The translations under genes were made by a program, and so were the position numbers. The notes under the pieces were generated by a model that had not been told where the DNA came from, did not search any database, and worked only from the letters and a program-made list of their open reading frames with translations. DNA of 64,000 nt from Amazonocrinis nigriterrae CENA67 (GTDB taxonomy: Bacteria; Cyanobacteriota; Cyanobacteriia; Cyanobacteriales; Nostocaceae). The number at the start of each line of letters is the position of its first letter. Position 1 is the first letter of the stretch. Below are positions 38,429 to 46,857 of this stretch, in pieces. The stretch lies in contig NZ_JAECZC010000029.1 in the NCBI RefSeq assembly GCF_016056305.1, forward strand, positions 42,904 through 106,903, written 5' to 3'.

Positions 38429-40852
38429 CTAACAAATAGAACCAAGTGTACTAGCGTCTCTCAGATGCCCTAGTTCAGGAGTTATTACCGTATCACGAAG
38501 TTTGATATAAGCTTGCTCATCATGTTTTAGTTTGTGTAATAAACCTATAGCATCGTATTTGTTTAGGTTTAATTTAGTGAATATGTATTCACATATTAAG
38601 AAACCTAATCTTGTAATATCGCTATCTGTAGCATTGGGTTGCCATTTACGTACAGTAGCTCTACTGTACTGGTTACACTTTTTAACGTCGTGTTCTGCTT
38701 TTAATATTGTTTTGTCGCTGTTATTGACTATATAATTCTCTACATTCTGTTTTATTTGTTCTTTGTTAGCTTGCAACATACGTTTGGTAATATCATTGCG
38801 TAATTGCTCCAACCATAAGCATTCTGGTTTAGGGGAGTTGTGACCGTTCATGAATGTTTGATTAAGACTACTCTTTACAATAACCTTATTACCAATATTT
38901 ACTTTTTTACATAAAACTCTATCACCTATGGATAAAGTTTCATTAGTTAGAAATAATCCTCTATATTCCTTTCTAACTTCTTCAGGTAAGTTAGTAGACT
39001 TATTGAGTAACTTAGCTAATTTTTCATATTGTGGTTGAGTAGCTTGCCATTTGTATACATTGAATGTACTTGTAATAATTACTCCCAACTCAATTAACTT
39101 GGTGCGCTCCTGTATCATATTCAATTCTTGAAATTCAGATACATTCTTATCAGTTAGTATTAATATCTTCTCTAACTTAGTAGTCGAATTATCACTTTTA
39201 AATAAAGAATTGTAACTTTCTCCTAAGCGATATAATACGAGTCTATCTTGCTCTAAACAAACTTCTAACAACAATATAGGATTACTTACATGGTAGAGGT
39301 AATCACCTTGTATTAATGTTATTTGGAATAGGAGTGAGCAATTATCAAATAAACCTGATTTACAAGTATTGACTACTGTTTTTGTTTGTTCTACTTTTAA
39401 TAACTGTTGTTTACTTTCGGACACTTCTTTTGGATATAGGTTTAAATGGTTCTCTTTTAATGATTCATTAATCTGAGAATATGTTGAGTTAAGTAAGTGT
39501 TGATACTGTTTAGGAATTGACTTCAGACCTTGTTGCAGTTGCACACAATCAGGTAACAATTTAGCTGATTCAATCAATGATTTCCACCAATTTAATTCTG
39601 TAAATTGCCGTTGTTTAAGTGTGTCTTCTATGGTTAATGCTTCATTTTGTTCTATATCAGCTTTTAACCATAACTTACTAATTACTAACCAGATAGGTGC
39701 TAATTCATTTAATTGAACGTACTGTGATGCGTTATCAATCCAGTATGGTAATGCTAATAACTTAATCACCTTATAGTGAAAATCAAACTTAGTTTTTTTA
39801 CCATTTACTTGGCTAGAAAAAACTAGCTTGTCGTTTAATGGAATGATATCGAACGTTGGTTTTAAGTATCCTATACCAGCCTCAATAGTAAAAACTTCAA
39901 TTTTATCGTTAATTAACTTACCCTTACGACTCCTAACTAAGTGATAATAAACACTGATTTTATATGGTTTAGTAGATGTTATTTCGAGTGTGTAGCGTAA
40001 TGTGTGTTCTAACTTCTTACCTCCGTAGCAAATGAAAGGAATAGGTGGCTGAATAGGTGATTGAATAGAAGTAGATAAGATTTTTTGTTTATTAATTCTG
40101 ATGATGCTAGGCTGTGTTTTATTATTAATATCATTAATTTCTGTATTTTTAAGGGCTGATAGCCAAGGGTTAAGTATAATTATTTTTACTGTATGTTGAC
40201 ATATTCTATCTACATCTTTCGTTATAAGGTTTTGTTGAAGTATTTTATGTTTTTCATATTTATAATATTCGTATATACTATAAGATACTAAATATCTTAA
40301 ATTGAAATTAAACTTAGCATTTGCACACAAATAGTTCATTGCTTCCAATGCTATTTGCTGTTGAAGTCGGATTTGTTTATTTTTAATCTTATTTAAAGAA
40401 ACAATATACTTCCTTTCCAATGATTGTCGATTCTTTATAATATATTCAAGACAATCATCAATAGCATTATTAAACGCTTGATTATTATCATCTTTTATTG
40501 AATTAATCCAATAATTAAAATTCACATCATTAACAAGTTTTTCACGTCCAATATAAAACATACTTAAAAATTGTTGTTGAAATAATTTTAGTCTTTGTCC
40601 TCTATCTTCAATAAAGATATTTGTATTTATAGCGTTTTCATCAGATGATACTCTTAGACTGCATTGCTTCACTTGTCTAGAGTTAGTAGAATGAAGATGA
40701 GCAAAATAAGGTTTTCTAATATCTCCCTTTCTTAAATAAACTTCCTGTTTACACTCAGGACAAAGTAAACCTAGCTCGGAATAGGAATTAAAATTACATT
40801 CTTCTGGATAGACTTTTCTACCAGCTTGATACATTGAGATCGCGTAATCCAT
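38429..40852 (-). CDS. CoiA-like zinc-domain protein of the element
   Basis: 807-residue protein. The N-terminal 75 residues match the CoiA-like start: GLLCPECKQEVYLRKGDIRK followed by PYFAHLHSTNSRQVKQCS, a zinc ribbon with the KPYFAH motif that in CoiA precedes a nuclease region. The remaining 730 residues are unrecognised, mixed alpha/beta, with no membrane helix. I cannot locate a clear PD-(D/E)XK core by eye. CoiA acts on incoming single-stranded DNA in competence; here a role in element DNA processing or transfer is inference. It starts head-to-head with the small plus-strand gene, 142 bases away. Confidence 0.6.
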   Translation of the reverse strand: MDYAISMYQAGRKVYPEECNFNSYSELGLLCPECKQEVYLRKGDIRKPYFAHLHSTNSRQVKQCSLRVSSDENAINTNIFIEDRGQRLKLFQQQFLSMFYIGREKLVNDVNFNYWINSIKDDNNQAFNNAIDDCLEYIIKNRQSLERKYIVSLNKIKNKQIRLQQQIALEAMNYLCANAKFNFNLRYLVSYSIYEYYKYEKHKILQQNLITKDVDRICQHTVKIIILNPWLSALKNTEINDINNKTQPSIIRINKQKILSTSIQSPIQPPIPFICYGGKKLEHTLRYTLEITSTKPYKISVYYHLVRSRKGKLINDKIEVFTIEAGIGYLKPTFDIIPLNDKLVFSSQVNGKKTKFDFHYKVIKLLALPYWIDNASQYVQLNELAPIWLVISKLWLKADIEQNEALTIEDTLKQRQFTELNWWKSLIESAKLLPDCVQLQQGLKSIPKQYQHLLNSTYSQINESLKENHLNLYPKEVSESKQQLLKVEQTKTVVNTCKSGLFDNCSLLFQITLIQGDYLYHVSNPILLLEVCLEQDRLVLYRLGESYNSLFKSDNSTTKLEKILILTDKNVSEFQELNMIQERTKLIELGVIITSTFNVYKWQATQPQYEKLAKLLNKSTNLPEEVRKEYRGLFLTNETLSIGDRVLCKKVNIGNKVIVKSSLNQTFMNGHNSPKPECLWLEQLRNDITKRMLQANKEQIKQNVENYIVNNSDKTILKAEHDVKKCNQYSRATVRKWQPNATDSDITRLGFLICEYIFTKLNLNKYDAIGLLHKLKHDEQAYIKLRDTVITPELGHLRDASTLGSIC

Positions 40853-40994
40853 ATTTAATTAATGCTCATAATACTCTCACTATTATCAGAGTATCTATGA
40901 ATATGGAAAAATTACCATAGTAAAGTTACTTATTATACCTAACAGTAATATTACATTTAGTTTCTTGCAACTAACACATTTAACAGTACAGTCA

Positions 40995-41246
40995 ATGCTC
41001 ACTTCATTTATCCTTAATCAGAATAATCTCATTACCGAGTATCAAAAACCTCGTAAACCAGCATCAAATACACAACAGCTATCAAACTATATTCGTGAAC
41101 AAGACCGTATTATAAAGGCATTTAATACACAATTAGAGAATAATATTATTCGTGCTGTATTAGGTGCGCCGGAGTTAGAAAAAGTTAATTTAGTAATTAT
41201 AATTAAAAACGCACTCAGGTACGATATTCAGATTAATTACACATAA
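40995..41246 (+). CDS. Small helical protein of the element
   Basis: Unrecognised 83-residue protein from the ATG at 40995 (an alternative TTG lies at 40965). It is mostly helical and polar (SNYIREQDRIIKAFNTQLEN), with a hydrophobic C-terminal stretch (VNLVIIIKNALRYDIQI). It lies between the divergent CoiA-like gene and the convergent replication gene. A small regulator is possible but unsupported. Confidence 0.4.
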   Translation: MLTSFILNQNNLITEYQKPRKPASNTQQLSNYIREQDRIIKAFNTQLENNIIRAVLGAPELEKVNLVIIIKNALRYDIQINYT

Positions 41247-41274
41247 TATTGGTGAAACATGATACAGGGAAATA

Positions 41275-41305
41275 GTAGTAAGTGTGGCTAAATAGCACTT
41301 ACTAC
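41275..41305. terminator. Hairpin between convergent genes
   Basis: Perfect 10-bp stem GTAGTAAGTG/CACTTACTAC with an 11-base loop, placed 28 bases after the small plus-strand gene and 15 bases after the replication gene on the other strand. An outer CAG.GA/TC.CTG pair extends it. It is probably a bidirectional terminator, though it lacks a long T-run. Confidence 0.7.
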
Positions 41306-41319
41306 CTTATCTCTGTTAT

Positions 41320-43788
41320 TTATATTTGTTCAGTGTTGTTAGTTTCATCATTACTTGCTGCTAAAGAACGATTTATTTCTAACTTTTGCATACTTTCACT
41401 AAGTTCTTCATCATTAATACAAGCTTCAGGAAGAGGATAGTTAGAATAAAGTTTGACGAATGCTGGTTCTGCATTTACTCTGGCACGTCCTACCGCTTGT
41501 TTTAATTCTGATTCGATAAAGTGAAACTGTATGTTTCTCAAATAATCGTTATCATAAGCATTAAACCAAAATCTAAAACCATTATGCTCTACACATTGTT
41601 GTCTTATTGCTTCAAAAGCATTACTTTCTACTGGCATACCTAAAGCAACTGCATATAAAATAATTGTTTTCGGATTAGCGTGTGGTGTTCCTACTACAGC
41701 TATATCTTGTCCTTTTAAATTATTAAATCCTGTAGTTTTACCAAAGTGCATATCCTCTACAGCATTATCAAATAAGTGTTTATATTGATTGAATGTAATT
41801 ACAGGTAAACTTCCTACTTCACTTGTAACATTATGTATATGTTTGTCAAAATAAGACCTACTTAATGAGTATTTTGTGTTTTGTTGAATTACACCAGTCA
41901 TGTCAATATTAGTAACTTGATGAAACTTTAACCTATCACCTAAAATAAAACGGTAAATTGTCTCATTTGCAGTAGCCGAAAGAATAATAATTTTTTTATC
42001 TATTGGTAATGGATTTTTTATTATATAGTGAATGGTTGACTTATCATTAGCATCGACCAAAAAATAATCACTATTGAAGAAATAAAGAATTTTACTTTCA
42101 TATTTAACATTACCATTTAATACTTCATTCTCAATAGCTGTAAAATCTTTAAATTGACTTAAGTTAAATTTTTTAGGAACGATATCGTCATTTTGTCTAA
42201 TATCATCAATTAATTTACTGATAATTTTTTTGTCATTCTCATTTTTTAAATTAGCTTCTAGATTAAGTAAATCACTAATTTTCACTGTATCAATAGGTAA
42301 AAGAGAAGTAAGAATATCTTCATCAAAAATAATAGTGTCATGTTTCCATTCAATAAATAAAGCTTTTTGATGTGTAGTTATTACAGTATTTGTGGAAGCA
42401 TAGCAAACACTACAAGCATCGAGATAATCTTTTACTTGTTGATCTACTTTAGATTGGTCATCTAGAAACCTATTAGCTTCTCCTATAGCTCCAATTGAAT
42501 AATAATAATTCAATTTTTCTATAATATCTTTTGGTAAACCATCAAAACTAGGAGTTACTTGGTATTCAGTTTTGATTCGATTAGCAACTTCATCTTTAAG
42601 ACTATGGTTCGGTAGTCCTATTACTACGTTTTCAAAATTAGTGCTTGATTCAGTTTTACCCGCTCCTGTAGGTACTTTTACAATATGAACATCAGTATCA
42701 TTTGATTTCATAATATTTTCTAATATAGATTGTAATTCTTGTCTAGCTTGTTCTATAGATATAGTGTGATACTTTTGTTTTCTTACTAATTGTTTCTTCT
42801 TTGCAGCTTCTAATAAATTACGATATTCCCAATCTTCTTCATAAGGACTAAAAGTTTCTAAGTTCTTGGGGTAGTAATTGACTGTTTTGCAGTATGTCAT
42901 TATGTTGAACTTTTCTTGTTGGGCATACTGCGAATTAGCTTGAATACATTTTTTGTACAATTCTTGACCACCTTCTATGTATCTAAGGTTTGTTGCTAAC
43001 CCTAGCAGAATAGGATGTTTTAACTTAATGTTTGGATTCATGAAATCGTCAAGAATTTGCATTTCTTTTCTCAATTGCTCAAAATCAACTCCTCTGATAG
43101 ATTGTATTTGTGAAGCATTTTCCACAGTGCCTATATTAATATTATAGAGAGTGCGTTTTTTGCTTCCATTTTGATTTATTTTTAAAAGCTCATCAATTTT
43201 TTTTATATTTCTTTTCATATTTTTACTGCTGCTATTTCTAACAGCATAAAATTCACCAGATTCTAATAAAATATCTATGTCAAGATAATAATCATAATTT
43301 TTGTAAATTATATCAATACCACCAAAGTACATTCTATTAGCATCTGTGCAAGACTTATCTGATTCTGGAAACAAGTACATTAATGCTAATTGAATATTGC
43401 TCCTATAATCTATATCTGTAACTGTTTGATTTAGTTGCCATATAACCCTAAATTTCGGCAGTTCTGAAGTGCTACTAAATGTATTGTAAGCAAAACAGCA
43501 ATCTAAACCATACTCTTCTAACCTCAACTTCACTTTCTCAAAAGTAATACCACCGTCAAAATCTAAAGCAAATACAGATTGGCTTTTCCAATTATCTGCT
43601 GTTCTTGCACCTTCAATATATCCTGGTATCCAGGTTTGCCCATTAGGTTGCGTAACGTAATAGCTTAATTCTTCCATCGCTAGTTCTACAGCATTATTAA
43701 TTATTTGCTTACTGATAGTTCCAATCTCTTTCTTTTCTGGTTTCTTGGCATATCTAGCTTTATCCAATAACAATTTGTGTTTCAACAT
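41320..43788 (-). CDS. Primase/helicase-like replication protein of the element
   Basis: 822 residues from the ATG at 43788, which has GGAG nine bases upstream (a TTG at 43818 would add ten residues). N-terminal part (about 60-190): FALDFDGG with the D-x-D pattern, PKFRVIWQL and CTDANRMYFGG, which resembles archaeo-eukaryotic-type primase domains. C-terminal part (from about 355) is a superfamily 2 helicase: VKVPTGAGKTESS (Walker A), TIIFDEDILTSL (Walker B), IILSATANE (motif III) and ELKQAVGRARVN (motif VI). Primase-helicase fusions replicate plasmids and phages; cyanobacterial plasmid Rep proteins of the CyRepA group have a comparable helicase, but I cannot confirm membership. An iteron-like array lies just upstream. 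Inferred replication initiator of the element. Confidence 0.7.
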   Translation of the reverse strand: MLKHKLLLDKARYAKKPEKKEIGTISKQIINNAVELAMEELSYYVTQPNGQTWIPGYIEGARTADNWKSQSVFALDFDGGITFEKVKLRLEEYGLDCCFAYNTFSSTSELPKFRVIWQLNQTVTDIDYRSNIQLALMYLFPESDKSCTDANRMYFGGIDIIYKNYDYYLDIDILLESGEFYAVRNSSSKNMKRNIKKIDELLKINQNGSKKRTLYNINIGTVENASQIQSIRGVDFEQLRKEMQILDDFMNPNIKLKHPILLGLATNLRYIEGGQELYKKCIQANSQYAQQEKFNIMTYCKTVNYYPKNLETFSPYEEDWEYRNLLEAAKKKQLVRKQKYHTISIEQARQELQSILENIMKSNDTDVHIVKVPTGAGKTESSTNFENVVIGLPNHSLKDEVANRIKTEYQVTPSFDGLPKDIIEKLNYYYSIGAIGEANRFLDDQSKVDQQVKDYLDACSVCYASTNTVITTHQKALFIEWKHDTIIFDEDILTSLLPIDTVKISDLLNLEANLKNENDKKIISKLIDDIRQNDDIVPKKFNLSQFKDFTAIENEVLNGNVKYESKILYFFNSDYFLVDANDKSTIHYIIKNPLPIDKKIIILSATANETIYRFILGDRLKFHQVTNIDMTGVIQQNTKYSLSRSYFDKHIHNVTSEVGSLPVITFNQYKHLFDNAVEDMHFGKTTGFNNLKGQDIAVVGTPHANPKTIILYAVALGMPVESNAFEAIRQQCVEHNGFRFWFNAYDNDYLRNIQFHFIESELKQAVGRARVNAEPAFVKLYSNYPLPEACINDEELSESMQKLEINRSLAASNDETNNTEQI

Positions 43789-44275
43789 AACTGATAACTC
43801 CAATAATTGAATAAACAATATTAACGCTTTTTGTTGAAAAGCGCGGTTTAGTAACTATGAGGAATAGTTAAGACAAATAAAGTCTTAGTTAACCATTAAT
43901 CAAAATGTCTTGCCTTTAGAGCCATGAATATAAAGTAACAAAAAAGATAGGATTGTGTATGGTAAAAATATATTTTTGTGGTACGGTTTACCGAACAAAA
44001 TAATTATTATTTTTTAGATATTGCTGAATTAAATTATTACCTAATTGGCATTTTATTAAGTTATATATGATAGTTTTACTATGATAACGATAACAATAGT
44101 CATAGAAAACTGTTATTGCAATAAGTAATAATATTATGTGCCACATAAATCATGTTTATAATACTCAATAGTTGAATTGTGAAGTTATAGTTAGTAGTAA
44201 TAGTAAATTCAAGTTGCACAAACTAACATAACAACAATATTAATACAACGCTTATTGCAGTTATCGTTCTTCTCG

Positions 44276-44435
44276 TAATGAGATTTATGTGACTTATCTT
44301 TACTTTAGTTATCGCAATAAGCTAGTCATTGTTACTCTCGTTATTGCAATAAGTCAGTTATCGTTAATTTAGTTATTACGATAAATGAGTTATTGTTACT
44401 CCAGTTATTGCAATAAGGCTAATCACTATACATAA
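44276..44435. repeat. Iteron-like array, 32-bp period
   Basis: Four direct repeats start at 44308, 44340, 44372 and 44404, exactly 32 bases apart. Each opens with GTTATTGCAATAAG or a near copy (GTTATCGCAATAAG, GTTATTACGATAAA), and the first three carry a second shared block of the type AGTTATTGTTACTC. A weaker fifth unit precedes at 44276. Units abut without unique spacers. The core TTATTGCAATAA is palindromic, as protein-binding iterons often are. Confidence 0.85.
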
Positions 44436-44445
44436 AGTAAGAAAA

Positions 44446-44475
44446 AAGGGATAGTTATTGTTGTTTCTATCCCTT
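44446..44475 (-). terminator. Rho-independent terminator of the recombinase gene
   Basis: On the minus strand AAGGGATAG pairs with CTATCCCTT around a 12-base loop and runs into six T residues, 72 bases after the recombinase stop codon. It separates the recombinase gene from the iteron array. Confidence 0.85.
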
Positions 44476-44547
44476 GTTACTGTATGTATTGTTAGTGCTG
44501 ATAGTGTAAGTATGATAAATGCTGTTATAACTTTAGACTTATCTGTA

Positions 44548-45996
44548 TTAATCTACTAGCATAATGTTATTTATCTCAACTTCAGAAACATTGTAGATAG
44601 CAGCTAGTAGTTTAATGGACTTATCATCAGTACATTTCAATTTATGAGCGATCGCAACTGCTGACTGTAATGGAATAGCTTGATTAGTGGACTGTGTTAG
44701 TAAATCGAGTGTGGTCTTAGTTGTTTGACGTTTCTTGTACACTGTGTCATTCATTGTAGGACTATGACCTAATGACATTGCTCGTTTTTCTAACGGTATT
44801 CCTGCCATCATCCCGTTAAGGTTAGCTAGGTGACGTAAAGCATGAGTTTGAGTAAACTTAGAGTTTTTAGTCCATCTGGTCAATACTTTGTAAGCTCTTT
44901 GACTGATGTATGCCCTAATAGAGTTTGGATTCTGTGAATTTAAATAAAACACTGGTAACTTACCTGATTTAATCTCTAACTTCTCAATCAAATCAGGATA
45001 GGTAGGCGGAATTAGCGGAACTGCTAAACGATAACCAGTTTTAGTAGTAGTGCCTAGTATTGTCTCACTCCCTACAACTGCTACCATATCTTTGTTGTTA
45101 GGGTTTTTTAATGCTGGTATTATTACACCGTCTTTTGTTCTAAAAGGTTTGTCAATGTTCTGAATAGCAAACACCTCACTAACTCTCAACCCATATACTA
45201 CTTGCATTGAAAACACGAATAACCATGACTTCCGTGTATCAATATTACTTCTTGCATCATTCTCAGGAATATCTAAAATTTCTTCTCTTAATTCAAAAAA
45301 GTCTTCTAATGAGATACTTTGTAGATTTTCTTTAAACTTAGTTTGTGTTATGTCTAGTTTGCCTAACTCATCCCGTAGCTTATTATTGTCTGTTACTTCA
45401 CAAAGCTTCTTCATTGCAGAGACACAATCTTTAAAGCGTTTGCTACCCTTAACTTTGCTATTAATAACACCCATCATATCGGTAATATTAACACTGTTAT
45501 TTAGCGGTAGCTCTTTGTAGAAACAGTAGTAGACTTCATACCAGCATGATTGATGGCTAGGGTTATTTCTATCTCGTGGTTGACGCTTTTTGGTGTAACT
45601 GTTCCAGTAATTATCTTCTACTAGCTTGATAGCTTCACCGAATGTAATCAGGTCATTCTTGACTACGTTCTTTTCTAATATGTGTTCATCGTACCAAGAT
45701 AAAAACTCTGTTTCAGTACTAAACTTTCCTAATGCTTCACTAACTTGTTTACCTTTCCTGAGTGCGTTAGCTATACCATCCATCGTAAAAGCGCAATTAC
45801 ACGCTTTAGCTACACGCTTATCACCGAGTTTGAATTGTAGGAGAATATAAGTACCACTAGCTTTACTGTCTTTTTTGAGTCCTATCCCTTTAGGTGTTTG
45901 GTTTTGTGCTTCTTTAAAAAAATCTAGTAAACGTTCATAACCTATGAGATGATTGGCTACATTGCTTGATGTGACTTGCTTTTGATTTTCTCTCAT
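44548..45996 (-). CDS. Tyrosine recombinase (integrase/excisionase) of the element
   Basis: 482-residue phage-integrase-family recombinase. Catalytic residues are visible: Arg in VYGLRVSEVFAI, HALRH (HxxR), LGHSPTMND (third His) and the nucleophile Tyr in DTVYKKRQT, close to the C-terminus. The N-terminal half would hold the core-binding domain. Length and style resemble the cyanobacterial XisA/XisC-type and plasmid recombinases, but there is no split host gene here. It starts 67 bases from the right attachment repeat, pointing inward, the usual position for an integrase. GAGAAAG precedes the ATG. Confidence 0.92.
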   Translation of the reverse strand: MRENQKQVTSSNVANHLIGYERLLDFFKEAQNQTPKGIGLKKDSKASGTYILLQFKLGDKRVAKACNCAFTMDGIANALRKGKQVSEALGKFSTETEFLSWYDEHILEKNVVKNDLITFGEAIKLVEDNYWNSYTKKRQPRDRNNPSHQSCWYEVYYCFYKELPLNNSVNITDMMGVINSKVKGSKRFKDCVSAMKKLCEVTDNNKLRDELGKLDITQTKFKENLQSISLEDFFELREEILDIPENDARSNIDTRKSWLFVFSMQVVYGLRVSEVFAIQNIDKPFRTKDGVIIPALKNPNNKDMVAVVGSETILGTTTKTGYRLAVPLIPPTYPDLIEKLEIKSGKLPVFYLNSQNPNSIRAYISQRAYKVLTRWTKNSKFTQTHALRHLANLNGMMAGIPLEKRAMSLGHSPTMNDTVYKKRQTTKTTLDLLTQSTNQAIPLQSAVAIAHKLKCTDDKSIKLLAAIYNVSEVEINNIMLVD

Positions 45997-46062
45997 CTTT
46001 CTCTCAACTTCGTTAGTGAAGTGAGAGAAAACTGACCAAATGCTAGTTATATCGTTCTTAAC

Positions 46063-46110
46063 CAGATTCCGGTTCTGTGGGTCGGGGGTTCAAATCCCTC
46101 CGCGCTCGTT
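46063..46110. other. Attachment site, right (attR), truncated tRNA copy
   Basis: 48 bases identical to the 3' part of tRNA-Arg(CCG). The first 27 bases of the tRNA are missing, so this copy cannot fold as a tRNA. Host DNA resumes directly after it with GTATAGAG. Confidence 0.93.
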
Positions 46111-46325
46111 GTATAGAGTGAGTAATTATTTGTCCGCGTTGACGAATTGAGTGTATAGCAACATCCTGCCATATATAAAAGTATGGCACAACTATTTTTT
46201 TATAGGGTAAATAACCCTCTCCTAAGAAACCGTATTTGCTTCAAGCTTCACAATGAGTTCAAAACCTCACAATAATCGATATCGAAGATTACCACTAACT
46301 TTTGGTACTCAGGGAAGACAGCAAT

Positions 46326-46613
46326 ATGAGCCAGAAGCTAACACCAGTACGAGTACCAACACCGGGAAAAATTTTAAGTAGAGAATTAGAAGCGCGTGGC
46401 TGGACACAGAAAGATTTAGCAGAAATTATGAGCCGTCCAGTTCAAACCATCAACGAAATTATTCGAGGAAGTAAGCAAATTACACCAGAAACAGCTATCG
46501 AACTCTCCCAAGCCTTGGGAACTTCTCCTGAGTTCTGGACAAACCTTGAAGCGAAGTATCGGCTGCATCTAGCAAGAAAAGAAAAAAAGGAGCAAGATAT
46601 AACTCGTAATTGA
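46326..46613 (+). pseudogene. higA: HigA-family antitoxin, N-terminal XRE part only
   Basis: 95 residues from the ATG at 46326 (GGAAG about ten bases upstream). HigA-type helix-turn-helix: TPGKILSRELEARGWTQKDL then AEIMSRPVQTINEIIRGSKQ and ITPETAIELSQALGTSPEFW. The family to which this belongs usually continues into an ImmA/IrrE-like peptidase domain of more than 200 residues. Here the frame breaks after KEQDITRN, and the far C-terminus follows at once in another frame. No intact HigB toxin lies upstream. The XRE part alone can still be expressed and may bind DNA. Confidence 0.8.
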
Positions 46614-46752
46614 AGAATTTGCTTATACTCATCGTCGGTATCCAGGTATTATTCTCGGTCGTTTGCAGCATGACAAATTAGTTGACCATAAAAACTTGAA
46701 AGCCTTACTGGTGAAAGTTAGTCCTCTATTGGAAAATTGGATTGATAACTAG
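46612..46752 (+). pseudogene. Displaced C-terminus of the HigA/ImmA-type antitoxin
   Basis: In the frame starting at 46612 the DNA reads EEFAYTHRRYPGIILGRLQH and ends LLENWIDN. This resembles the last 45 residues of long HigA proteins with an ImmA/IrrE domain (GIV.GRLQH). It follows the XRE part directly, so the peptidase domain was deleted. Confidence 0.8.
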
Positions 46753-46857
46753 GTTGACCTAGTTACTTTAACATAATCATGTTTGAAATTAAGCCAAGCA
46801 ACCTATTAGAAAACAAAACTGAAGCCCTAGTTAACTATTAACAAAACTGGCTAAACA

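Larger units (their letters stand above)
43819..44547. other. Candidate origin region of the element
   Basis: 729 bases without a gene between the replication gene and the recombinase gene. The left half holds the replication-gene promoter and a palindromic TTATTGCAATAA copy at 44113-44124. The right half holds a 32-bp repeat array and a terminator, listed separately. The block is extremely AT-rich. Its position directly upstream of a Rep-like gene is the classic place for an iteron-type origin. Confidence 0.65.
36989..46110. mobile_element. Integrative plasmid-like element in tRNA-Arg(CCG)
   Basis: A 9,074-bp unit (one repeat copy included) flanked by the 48-bp direct repeats. Contents in order: lipoprotein, CoiA-like protein (minus), small protein, primase/helicase-like protein (minus), 32-bp iteron array, tyrosine recombinase (minus) adjacent to the right repeat. 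The interior is visibly more AT-rich than its surroundings, and I found only one HIP1 octamer in it (about 44648), against many in the flanks. No transposase or conjugation gene is seen. This layout suggests a plasmid able to integrate and excise. The tRNA gene stays intact, so no host gene is split. Confidence 0.88.

Noticed and set aside
44276-44435. CRISPR array
   Set aside because: Units are contiguous 32-bp direct repeats with no unique spacers and no cas genes; they fit iterons.
36989-46110. Heterocyst-type programmed excision element (XisA/XisC-like)
   Set aside because: No host gene is split. The tRNA remains complete at the left end, so excision is not needed to restore a function.
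46252-46383. HigB toxin upstream of HigA
   Set aside because: The short frame (SSKPHNNRYRRLPLTFGTQG) overlaps HigA out of frame and lacks HigB motifs; at most a relic.
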